A stretch of DNA of 5,413 nt from Huberarchaeum crystalense [NCBI: Candidatus Huberarchaeum crystalense] (GTDB lineage: Archaea; Huberarchaeota; Huberarchaeia; Huberarchaeales), in NCBI GenBank assembly GCA_002790315.1, contig PFUW01000003.1, positions 1-5,413 of the forward strand, written 5' to 3'. Below the pieces are notes generated by a model that did not search any database, was not told the DNA's origin, and saw nothing but the letters and a program-made list of their open reading frames with translations. A program made the position numbers and the translations under genes. Positions 1 to 5,277 of the stretch are shown here, piece after piece. The first letter of the stretch is position 1; every line of letters begins with the position of its first letter.

Positions 1-146
1 TAGAGAAAATAAAAATAAACGAAATTTTTTATGAATTTGCTGGAAAAAAAGAAAAAATAAAATACATAAATCCTAACTCAAAGATATTGCCAAAAGAAAT
101 AAAACAAAAGAAATATGTTCATTTAATCAACTTTTCTCCTTTCTAA
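1..146 (+). CDS. C-terminal end of an unrecognised protein (partial, cut by window start)
   Basis: An open frame enters from the left edge (first full codon at base 3) and ends at a TAA at 144-146, giving 47 residues. The peptide is rich in Lys, Ile and Glu, contains FYEFAGKK and YINPNSKILP, and ends in HLINFSPF. Its codon choice (AAA, ATA, GAA, TTT) resembles that of the genes further on, so I take it as a real gene end and not chance. It has no membrane segment, and its charged stretch followed by a short hydrophobic tail suggests a soluble protein. I do not recognise the family. It reads toward aglB on the same strand, but the 345-base gap makes a shared transcript uncertain. Confidence 0.55.
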   Translation, partial: EKIKINEIFYEFAGKKEKIKYINPNSKILPKEIKQKKYVHLINFSPF

Positions 147-491
147 CTAATTAAATAAACTTTTGGCTTATTGTGGTTACACCATTCGTAAACTGCAGTA
201 ACTTCCATATTATAAGAAAAACATCGTTATATTTTTTCTCCGTCCCCCTTTAAAAAACCAACAATTTATAACTCTTTCCTTCTCTTCCTTCTTTTCTCCA
301 AACTAACATACCTAAATAAAATAAATTACTACTTATTGTTACTATAGCTGCACCAAAAACAGCTGCTAAATGTCCTTAAGGTAATAAAGAAAGAATAAAA
401 ACATTATTTAACAATGTAAAAAATCAACATACTTCTTTCCTGTCTTTATTTGAAAGTGCTAATGTAAGAGCAACAAAAAAACAAAAATAAT
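147..491. other. Intergenic stretch without an intact gene, before aglB
   Basis: This stretch of 345 bases has no intact reading frame of convincing length on either strand. Most of it (250-495) is explained on the minus strand as a decayed membrane-protein gene, described separately. The remainder, 147-249, is also stop-rich. I do not see a strong TATA box 25-30 nt before the aglB ATG: that position reads AATGTAAG, which is weak. A better A/T-rich match, TTATTTAAC near 405-413, would imply a 5' leader of about 50-60 nt. I also see no clear ribosome binding site before aglB, only an A-rich run. Confidence 0.5.
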
Positions 492-495
492 ATGA
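250..495 (-). pseudogene. Remnant of a membrane protein, Wzx-like polysaccharide flippase C-terminus
   Basis: One minus-strand frame can be followed from about 495 to a stop at 250-252, broken by an in-frame TGA and an in-frame TAA. The pieces read as one protein end: a hydrophobic stretch, a charged loop (SNKDRKE), a membrane segment (FFTLLNNVFILSLLP), then after the TAA GHLAAVFGAAIVTIS and SNLFYLGMLVWRK, and a basic tail. The order helix, 'LP-x-G', 'GAAI-TIS', helix, basic tail is the usual ending of Wzx/RfbX-family lipid-linked oligosaccharide flippases, which move the glycan donor that AglB then uses. This is a resemblance by eye to a short segment, and a MATE-type transporter end is also possible. 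No start codon or N-terminal part remains: a further stop lies at 496-498 and the aglB reading frame begins at 492. Two different stop codons make a recoded, functional gene unlikely. Confidence 0.45.
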
Positions 496-2933
496 TTAAT
501 AAAAAAGCGCGCGCACCAAAAGTCTCAAAAAATTCAGAGCCACAAAACGGAGTTGACATAAACAACGCAGTAAACAAAATATCAAACATATTCTCAAACA
601 AAAAACTTCTTTTAAACTTTATTTATTTAATTTCTCTTATTGCAATTTTTTATGTTGCGTTTGATTTACGCGACGGTGCAATGGATTCTAAGTATTTCAT
701 TGATCCTGATGCAATGTATTTTTTTATGCGTGGTGAAGCGTATGCTGAATGCGGACAATCTGTCTGCACTCTTGATGGATTAGATCCAATGCGTCAAGCA
801 GGCAATACTTCAAACCCATTACCAGAGGTTAAATTTCATTTTATGTCTATAACTCTTGTTGGAATCCACAAAATTCTTGAACCTATAACTGGAATTTCAC
901 TTCAAAACACATTTATAAACCACCTACCTTATTTAACAGTCCTTGTTTTAATTGTTCTTTTCTTTATTGGAAAGGCTCTTTTCAACACACCTGCAGGCAT
1001 AATAACAGCTGGAATTGGCGCAGTTGCAGTTCCATCTCTTTTTAGGTCAAGCGCAGGTGCTCCTGACCATGATTTGTTTGGGCTTTTTTTTATTGTAATG
1101 GCGATTTTCTATTTTATTAAGTATTTTAGAGAGGAACAAAACCAAGACAAGGCAACAATTTTTATAATTTTAGCTGGAATCTTTACATTATTTACTCCTT
1201 TATTTTGGCATGGTAGTCAGCCATATATAACAATTCCAATTACAGCATATTTTGTTATAAAAGCACTATTATATAAAATAAATACTCGTGATTTGCTAAA
1301 TGCTAGTATATTTACCTTACTTTCAGCAATAGGTATGGTGTTAAATATGATTCCTAGTACTTCTTTTATGTGGGTTGAGATTTTTAAAGCAGTTGCAAAG
1401 AATATATATATTGATCTTTTGCTTGGAGTTGTTGTACTTTATTTGGTGCTTGTTTTAATTGAAAAATTCAAACTATATGAGAAATATAAAGTTAATTCAA
1501 AGGTTTTGGGTATTGGAGTAACTTTTATTATTGGGTGTTTTGGTTTGTTTGTTCTTGGTGGATTTAATTTCTCTTTGTTTGGAGCAATTTTTGACAAAAT
1601 TATCTCACCTGTTAGGGGTGTTGGTGGAAGTGGTGCAGCAGTTGTAGGATATACTGTTGCAGAAAACCAAGCAGTCAGTTTTGGCAATTTGTGGGCAACA
1701 TTTAATCTTGGGTCTGATTGGATATCATTTTTTATGCCATTTGCGCTTGCTATCTATGGATTTTTAATCCTTTTACTAATAATAATTTACCGCGCAATAA
1801 AGACAAAGCGACTCAATTTAACTTATCAGGAAATATTTTTAATTATAATGTTTTTGTTTTCTGCCTATGCAGCTCTTGGCGGCTCGCGCATGTTTTTCGT
1901 TTTCTCGTGGTTTGTAGGAATATTTACAGCAATGTTTTTCTACATAATATATACAAACCTTTCAAAAATAATTGACAAGCAAGGCATTCATATAGATGAC
2001 AAAAAAATTGTGCGTTTAATTTTGCTCGTTTGTTTGATTGTCTTAAGTATATTTATTTTTTACCAAAATTATAATATAGCAAATGCAAGCAAAGTGACAA
2101 TGGCATATACAAAACAAGCAGAAGGCTATGATATAACAGCATATTCTTGGATTCGCGAAAACACAAATGCAACAGATGTAATTGGACATTGGTGGGATTA
2201 TGGATATTGGACAGAATTTTTAGGCAGACGACCCGTTCATGTTGATGGCGGCGGCTCAGGAGATAGGTATGAAGTAGCATACAGATTTATGACAACACCT
2301 GACGAACAAGAAGCATACCAATATTGCAAAGACCATAAAATTAAATATTTTATGGTGTTTCCATCAGATCTTGGAAAATTTGTTCAAATGGTAAGAATTG
2401 GTCAAAGAGAAGGTGGTTTTGGTGTTTTAGGCAACCCCAGAACACAAGTTGGCAACAATGTTATTTATAATGTTTATCAAGGAGGTATAACCAAACCAAC
2501 TCCTGGCTTTTTTGAAGACATATATGGAGTTTTGGCAATTGGAAAATCAACAAATAAAAGCAACCTAACAGGAAATATTTTAGAAGCAAAACTAAATCTT
2601 ATGGTAATTCAAAACCAACAAAAAGTCTCTGAAACAGGAAATCAAAATTTGAAATATTTATGTACTTCTCAGGGGCTTGTGGATTTAGAAAATGGTGTTG
2701 ATAATGGATGCTTTTATTATATAAATGAATCTGTCAATCTTTATAGCTATAGTAATGGAATTTTATCTGATTACTACCCTGTTGTTTATAGCTCACCTGC
2801 AAATATGGTTGGATTACAACTTATTTTGTTCAATGCAAAAGGAATGAAGTACTTTGAGCTTGTCCATTCAGGAGATATAATAAATGATGGGGGAAGCATT
2901 GGTCGCATAAAAATATTCAAAATTGTTGATTAA
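492..2933 (+). CDS. aglB: Dolichyl-phosphooligosaccharide-protein glycotransferase (STT3/AglB)
   Basis: This is the catalytic, single-subunit archaeal oligosaccharyltransferase. It transfers a glycan from a dolichyl-phosphate carrier to Asn in N-X-S/T sequons on the outer face of the membrane. The 813 residues give about 13 predicted membrane helices (roughly 39-58, 144-162, 167-185, 194-212, 220-237, 243-260, 269-287, 305-323, 338-357, 411-433, 446-464, 468-488, 507-524) and an external C-terminal domain (525-813). The family motifs fall in the right loops. A first acidic motif DPD (71-73) is in external loop 1, and a second, DHD (192-194), lies just before helix 4. TVAE (388-391) sits in external loop 5 as the TIXE/SVSE equivalent. 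WWDYG (567-571) is the sequon-binding motif, and the DK-type motif D626-x-x-K629-x-x-x-M633 is archaeal/eukaryotic in kind. The ATG at 492 gives a basic cytoplasmic tail before helix 1, as expected. C87/C92 and C724/C740 could form external disulfides. Its own sequons include N531, N559, N688, N691 and N745. The gene looks intact. Confidence 0.96.
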   Translation: MINKKARAPKVSKNSEPQNGVDINNAVNKISNIFSNKKLLLNFIYLISLIAIFYVAFDLRDGAMDSKYFIDPDAMYFFMRGEAYAECGQSVCTLDGLDPMRQAGNTSNPLPEVKFHFMSITLVGIHKILEPITGISLQNTFINHLPYLTVLVLIVLFFIGKALFNTPAGIITAGIGAVAVPSLFRSSAGAPDHDLFGLFFIVMAIFYFIKYFREEQNQDKATIFIILAGIFTLFTPLFWHGSQPYITIPITAYFVIKALLYKINTRDLLNASIFTLLSAIGMVLNMIPSTSFMWVEIFKAVAKNIYIDLLLGVVVLYLVLVLIEKFKLYEKYKVNSKVLGIGVTFIIGCFGLFVLGGFNFSLFGAIFDKIISPVRGVGGSGAAVVGYTVAENQAVSFGNLWATFNLGSDWISFFMPFALAIYGFLILLLIIIYRAIKTKRLNLTYQEIFLIIMFLFSAYAALGGSRMFFVFSWFVGIFTAMFFYIIYTNLSKIIDKQGIHIDDKKIVRLILLVCLIVLSIFIFYQNYNIANASKVTMAYTKQAEGYDITAYSWIRENTNATDVIGHWWDYGYWTEFLGRRPVHVDGGGSGDRYEVAYRFMTTPDEQEAYQYCKDHKIKYFMVFPSDLGKFVQMVRIGQREGGFGVLGNPRTQVGNNVIYNVYQGGITKPTPGFFEDIYGVLAIGKSTNKSNLTGNILEAKLNLMVIQNQQKVSETGNQNLKYLCTSQGLVDLENGVDNGCFYYINESVNLYSYSNGILSDYYPVVYSSPANMVGLQLILFNAKGMKYFELVHSGDIINDGGSIGRIKIFKIVD

Positions 2934-2936
2934 ATA

Positions 2937-2956
2937 GTGTCAAAAGTTAATTAATA
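2937..2956 (+). repeat. 20-bp direct repeat, copy 1
   Basis: GTGTCAAAAGTTAATTAATA starts three bases after the aglB stop codon and recurs exactly at 2991-3010, 54 bases later. Its right half contains the palindrome TTAATTAA. The core CAAAAGTTA appears a third time at 3039-3047. It may be a regulator-binding site for the downstream gene or the product of a short local duplication. Two copies with unrelated DNA between them do not make a CRISPR array. Confidence 0.7.
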
Positions 2957-2966
2957 TTTTATTTTC
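2955..2966 (+). terminator. Possible T-rich terminator after aglB
   Basis: A T-rich run (TATTTTATTTTC) begins about 20 bases after the aglB stop. Archaeal RNA polymerase often terminates at T-rich tracts without a stable hairpin, and none is seen here. The T-run is interrupted and the whole region is AT-rich, so this is only a candidate. Confidence 0.3.
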
Positions 2967-2990
2967 TGACAAGATTTATTAAAGAAATTG

Positions 2991-3010
2991 GTGTCAAAAG
3001 TTAATTAATA
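2991..3010 (+). repeat. 20-bp direct repeat, copy 2
   Basis: This is an exact second copy of the 20-bp element at 2937-2956. It ends about 47 bases before the TATA-like box of the coiled-coil gene. A shorter copy of its core (CAAAAGTTA) follows at 3039-3047, directly after a GCGCGC run. The three cores lie 54 and 44 bases apart, all upstream of the same promoter candidate. Confidence 0.7.
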
Positions 3011-3056
3011 AACTATAATTCTTCTAAAGCTTGGCGCGCAAAAGTTAGAGGTTTGC

Positions 3057-3070
3057 TATAATAAATTATT
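3057..3070 (+). promoter_or_regulatory. TATA-box candidate for the coiled-coil gene
   Basis: TATAATAAATTATT is centred about 22-26 nt before the ATG at 3084. In archaea transcription starts about 25 nt downstream of the TATA box, so the transcript would begin at or very near the ATG. That fits the absence of a Shine-Dalgarno sequence here (the bases before the ATG read AAAATATATTAAG). The generally high AT content lowers confidence. Confidence 0.5.
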
Positions 3071-3083
3071 AAAATATATTAAG

Positions 3084-4391
3084 ATGTTTAACTTGTTTAA
3101 AAAGATTTTTTGGGGTGAAAAAAAAGAAACAAAAAAACAAAAACTAATTAGTATAAGTTTTGATAATGTCTTAAATTTTGTTGAAAAACAAATTGTAGAA
3201 AAGCAAACAAATGCAAAGAAAAAAGCAGAAGAACTAATAGATGTGGTTTATTATGGGGTTTTGGAATTTAAAAACAAAACACAAGAATTAAAAGAAGCAA
3301 AGCCAAAAATAGAAGTATTTATTCACAAAAACTTTGATTTGAAAATTAAAAATGAATATTGTGACAGAATTTTGGCTGCAATAAATAAAATAGAAAAACA
3401 AAAAATAGAAATAAATGAACCAATTGATTTTTTAAATAATTGTGAAAGTGTATTTAGAATTGCTGGGGGGTTGGGTCCTAAAAACAACTATATGATATCA
3501 TATTTTTTTAAAGAATATTTAAAAGAGTTTGTAGATGCAAGCACAAAAACCCAAGATGCGATGGCAAAACTCAGTAAATTTATAAAAGAGGAAGGAAAAA
3601 TTATTTATACTAATAATGATATAAGCAACACACTAAAACATATTAAAAAAATAGAAAATAATCTTTTTGAAGAACAAAAAATGCATATTGCTCTTCTAAA
3701 AGAAATAAAAGATTTAGAAAAAAAAGCAACAACCTTAAAAATAGATTTATCAAATATTGAGAACAACAAAGGGTTTTTTGAGAGCAAAAAATTAAAAGAT
3801 GAAATACAAAAACTATCTCGAGAAAAAACAAAAATTCACCAGCAGCTAAGCACTGTTTTTGATAAAGCTCATAAAATGATTAAAAAATATTGGCATCTTT
3901 ATAAAGATGCTGATAAAACTTTTGTAAAGAAGTTAGAAGATTCTTTGGATTCTCTGACAGATACTTTTTTGCATGAAAAAAACGATGGTAAATATCTCCT
4001 TAAAGACATATTATCAAAGGTTGATACAACAATAAAAAATAAAAGCTTTGACTATGATGAAAAAGAACAGAACCAGTGGGTTTTGTTTATGGCTTCTTTT
4101 AATATAGATCTTGAAACAGAACACAAAAGACAATATCTTGAAATTGTAGATAAAATAGAAAAAAAAGAAGCGCAACTTAAAATGAAAACAGAAGAATATT
4201 TAAATAAAAAACAAAGTATAAGTAAAGAAATAAGGTCTATCGCTGATGAATTATCTGGTTTGGAAAAACAAAAGAAAAATATTGGGGAAAATGTGCGCGC
4301 ACTTGAATTAAAGCTAAAACAGGATAAAGAGATTCTTAACAATAAAGTTAGTAAAGCTGTGGATAAAGATGTTAATATTTTGTACAAATAG
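3084..4391 (+). CDS. Coiled-coil protein of unknown function, lysine-rich
   Basis: This 435-residue protein is charged, very rich in Lys, Glu, Ile and Asn, and almost wholly helical by appearance. I do not recognise its family. It opens with a short amphipathic, aromatic and basic stretch (MFNLFKKIFW, 1-10) that could touch the membrane, then a basic linker. A first helical region (about 25-175) contains a less charged patch, FRIAGGLGPKNNYMISYFF (124-142), the most likely specific contact surface. Long heptad-like stretches follow at about 180-265 and 345-425, separated by a mixed segment (266-340) with aromatic clusters such as KKYWHLYKDADKTF. There is no signal peptide, no full membrane helix, and no Walker A or other nucleotide-binding motif, so the SMC/SbcC/Rad50 ATPases are not supported despite the coils. 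A cytoplasmic scaffold, dimer or membrane-associated filament protein is plausible but not shown. It has its own TATA candidate and follows aglB by 150 bases, so it is probably transcribed separately. The first ATG in the frame is at 3084, and the fit to the promoter supports it. Confidence 0.85.
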   Translation: MFNLFKKIFWGEKKETKKQKLISISFDNVLNFVEKQIVEKQTNAKKKAEELIDVVYYGVLEFKNKTQELKEAKPKIEVFIHKNFDLKIKNEYCDRILAAINKIEKQKIEINEPIDFLNNCESVFRIAGGLGPKNNYMISYFFKEYLKEFVDASTKTQDAMAKLSKFIKEEGKIIYTNNDISNTLKHIKKIENNLFEEQKMHIALLKEIKDLEKKATTLKIDLSNIENNKGFFESKKLKDEIQKLSREKTKIHQQLSTVFDKAHKMIKKYWHLYKDADKTFVKKLEDSLDSLTDTFLHEKNDGKYLLKDILSKVDTTIKNKSFDYDEKEQNQWVLFMASFNIDLETEHKRQYLEIVDKIEKKEAQLKMKTEEYLNKKQSISKEIRSIADELSGLEKQKKNIGENVRALELKLKQDKEILNNKVSKAVDKDVNILYK

Positions 4392-4488
4392 TTGCAAGAT
4401 TAAACATAGCATTTATATTTATTTGCTTTTACGCAACATTTATGTTTTTTATTATTCTTACATCTTAGATAAGGTATGATATGGTATT
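4392..4488. terminator. Convergent intergenic region with T-rich tract
   Basis: These 97 bases separate the coiled-coil gene (+) from the cyclophilin gene (-), which converge here. On the + strand there are several T-rich stretches after the stop (ATTTATATTTATTTGCTTTT) and a run of six T at 4445-4450, fitting archaeal T-tract termination of the + strand gene. GTTGC at the start of the region and GCAAC at about 4432-4436 could pair across a loop of roughly 35 bases, but this is weak. I see no comparable T-tract on the minus strand for the cyclophilin transcript. Confidence 0.35.
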
Positions 4489-5082
4489 TTATGTTTGTTC
4501 AATTTTTACACTAATCATAACAATATCTTCTACTGGTTTATCATTGACATTGCATTTAACTTTTGATATTTCTTCAACAACATCCATTCCTTCAATCACA
4601 TAACCAAAAATCGCATGTTTTCTGTCAAGCCAGGGGGTTGGAGATAATGTTATGAAAAACTGGCTTCCGCCTGTATTTGGTCCTGCGTTTGCCATTGATA
4701 CTATTCCTGGTTTATCGTGCTTTAAATTTTGGCTAAACTCATCAGCAATTTTATATCCTGGACCTCCTGTTCCTGTTCCTGTAGGATCACCACTTTGAAT
4801 CATAAAACCAGGAATCACACGATGAAATATAACCTTATTATAAAAGCCCTTGTTTGCTAAATCAACAAAATTTTGCGTTGTTTTTGGTGCTCCTGTTGTG
4901 AAAAGTTCTATTTTTATTGTTCCTTTGTTTGTTTCAAGGGTTGCAATAGTCATACTATTTTTTGAATTTCCATAAAATCCACCAATAAGAAAATATGCTA
5001 TCAACAAACTAACACCCAAAACAATTCCAGCAATAACTACAAACACAAAAAAGTTGCGTTTTACAAAAAGGTCTTTACTCAT
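4489..5082 (-). CDS. Membrane-anchored cyclophilin-type peptidyl-prolyl cis-trans isomerase
   Basis: The 197 residues form a basic N-terminus (KDLFVKRN), one hydrophobic segment (about 11-35), a short linker, and a complete cyclophilin domain (about 44-195). All main active-site residues of the family can be placed by comparison with human cyclophilin A: R88 (FHRVIPGF), F93, Q96 (QSGD), A131, F143 (GGSQFFIT), W151, L152 and H156. The motifs [15 protein letters not shown] and [15 protein letters not shown] are near-consensus. The enzyme speeds cis-trans isomerisation of X-Pro bonds. With a basic end before the membrane helix and no cleavage site I can identify, the domain should face outside, held by a signal anchor. 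That would place it where secreted and N-glycosylated proteins fold. The domain is compact, close to the short bacterial/archaeal cyclophilins. The ATG at 5080-5082 is chosen because it gives the full anchor and lies about 30 nt from a TATA-like box. Confidence 0.95.
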   Translation of the reverse strand: MSKDLFVKRNFFVFVVIAGIVLGVSLLIAYFLIGGFYGNSKNSMTIATLETNKGTIKIELFTTGAPKTTQNFVDLANKGFYNKVIFHRVIPGFMIQSGDPTGTGTGGPGYKIADEFSQNLKHDKPGIVSMANAGPNTGGSQFFITLSPTPWLDRKHAIFGYVIEGMDVVEEISKVKCNVNDKPVEDIVMISVKIEQT

Positions 5083-5086
5083 AATC

Positions 5087-5191
5087 TTTTGTTTTAGTTT
5101 AGTTTGTTTTTAAATTTTACCCAAAAAGGGTTTTTGGATATTTTTTGTTTTAGTTTGTTTTTAAATTCTACCCAAAAATAGTTTTTGGATA
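5087..5191. repeat. Two tandem copies of a ~50-bp unit, each with a small hairpin
   Basis: Copy 1 (5087-5140, 54 bases) and copy 2 (5143-5191, 49 bases) align closely. Copy 1 has an extra AGTTT, and otherwise only a few bases differ. Each holds a perfect 7-bp inverted repeat, CCAAAAA-NNN-TTTTTGG (5121-5137 and 5172-5188). The stems are identical, while the three loop bases differ (GGG versus TAG). The hairpin centres are 51 bases apart, a multiple of three, so the minus-strand frame stays open through both. The array lies between the end of ftsY and the start of the cyclophilin gene. Confidence 0.85.
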
Positions 5192-5276
5192 ATTTAATTT
5201 TCTCTTGTCTTCTTATGTCAAAATTTCTTGCCAAAATTCTTATGTCAAAAGCCAGTCTAAAATCATTTTTTATCAC
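5094..5276 (-). CDS. Possible 60-residue basic small protein built from repeats
   Basis: A GTG at 5274-5276, one base after the ftsY stop, opens a 60-codon frame ending at 5094, 11 bases before the cyclophilin ATG. The product is strongly basic, with no membrane segment. It consists of two internal duplications: FDIR-x5-FDIR (about 10-22), and [13 protein letters not shown] followed 17 residues later by [13 protein letters not shown]. The tight spacing to both neighbours and the in-frame repeat periods (27 and 51 bases) favour translation as part of an ftsY-smORF-cyclophilin operon. Against it are the GTG start, the lack of a visible ribosome binding site, the promoter-like box within it, and the known habit of AT-rich intergenic repeats to give open frames by chance. 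I do not recognise the sequence and treat it as undecided. Confidence 0.3.
   Translation of the reverse strand: MIKNDFRLAFDIRILARNFDIRRQEKIKLSKNYFWVEFKNKLKQKISKNPFWVKFKNKLN
5106..5119 (-). promoter_or_regulatory. TATA-box candidate for the cyclophilin gene
   Basis: On the minus strand TAAAATTTAAAAAC lies about 25-37 nt before the cyclophilin ATG, the distance expected for a leaderless archaeal transcript. There is no clear Shine-Dalgarno sequence between it and the ATG. It lies inside the right-hand part of a tandem repeat, so a near-identical copy (TAGAATTTAAAAAC) sits at 5157-5170 and might act as a second promoter. If the 60-codon ORF here is real, this box lies inside it. Confidence 0.4.
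5210..5250. repeat. Two copies of a 14-bp repeat with 27-base period
   Basis: TTCTTATGTCAAAA occurs at 5210-5223 and again at 5237-5250. The period is 27 bases, a multiple of three. On the minus strand both copies read as Phe-Asp-Ile-Arg in the same frame. It sits directly beside the larger tandem repeat, so nearly all of the ftsY-cyclophilin gap is made of duplicated units. Confidence 0.75.
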
Positions 5277-5277
5277 A

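Noticed and set aside
143-208. Short minus-strand frame starting MEVTAVYEWCNHNKPK
   Set aside because: It has only 21 codons, overlaps the end of the left-hand partial gene on the opposite strand, and has no supporting start signal. It could be a frame-shifted tail of the flippase-like remnant, but that cannot be shown.
250-495. Stop-codon reassignment or readthrough to explain the interrupted minus-strand frame
   Set aside because: Both TGA and TAA occur in the frame, no start codon remains upstream, and aglB, ftsY and the other genes use normal stops and TGG for Trp. Decay is simpler.
1439-1687. Minus-strand open frame inside aglB (82 codons)
   Set aside because: It is antisense to a membrane segment and catalytic loop of aglB, which explains the region fully. 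Its Pro/Thr-rich product is an artefact of reading AT-rich membrane codons backwards.
1718-1975. Plus-strand open frame overlapping aglB in another frame (85 codons)
   Set aside because: It lies wholly within aglB, in a region coding for helices 10-12. The Cys/Phe-rich product has no independent support.
2053-2280. Minus-strand open frame opposite the WWDYG region (75 codons)
   Set aside because: It is antisense to the best-conserved part of aglB. Its His/Leu-rich composition is typical of a shadow frame.
2937-3010. Direct repeat pair as a minimal CRISPR array
   Set aside because: The repeats are only 20 bp, AT-rich and palindromic in one half. There are just two full copies, and no cas gene is present.
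507-4302. GCGCGC runs (507-514, 3034-3039, 4295-4300) in an AT-rich sequence
   Set aside because: Two of the three fall inside clear coding sequence as ordinary Ala/Arg codons, and similar CGCG words occur elsewhere in aglB. There is no consistent position or context.
3605-4387. Three minus-strand open frames opposite the coiled-coil gene (60-111 codons)
   Set aside because: They are Phe/Leu/Ser-rich mirror images of Lys/Glu/Asn codons, which commonly stay open. There are no start signals, and the + strand gene explains the region.
3084-4391. Coiled-coil protein as an SMC/SbcC/Rad50 relative
   Set aside because: No Walker A, Walker B or ABC signature motif can be found in the 435 residues. 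Resemblance to such proteins would come only from coiled-coil composition.
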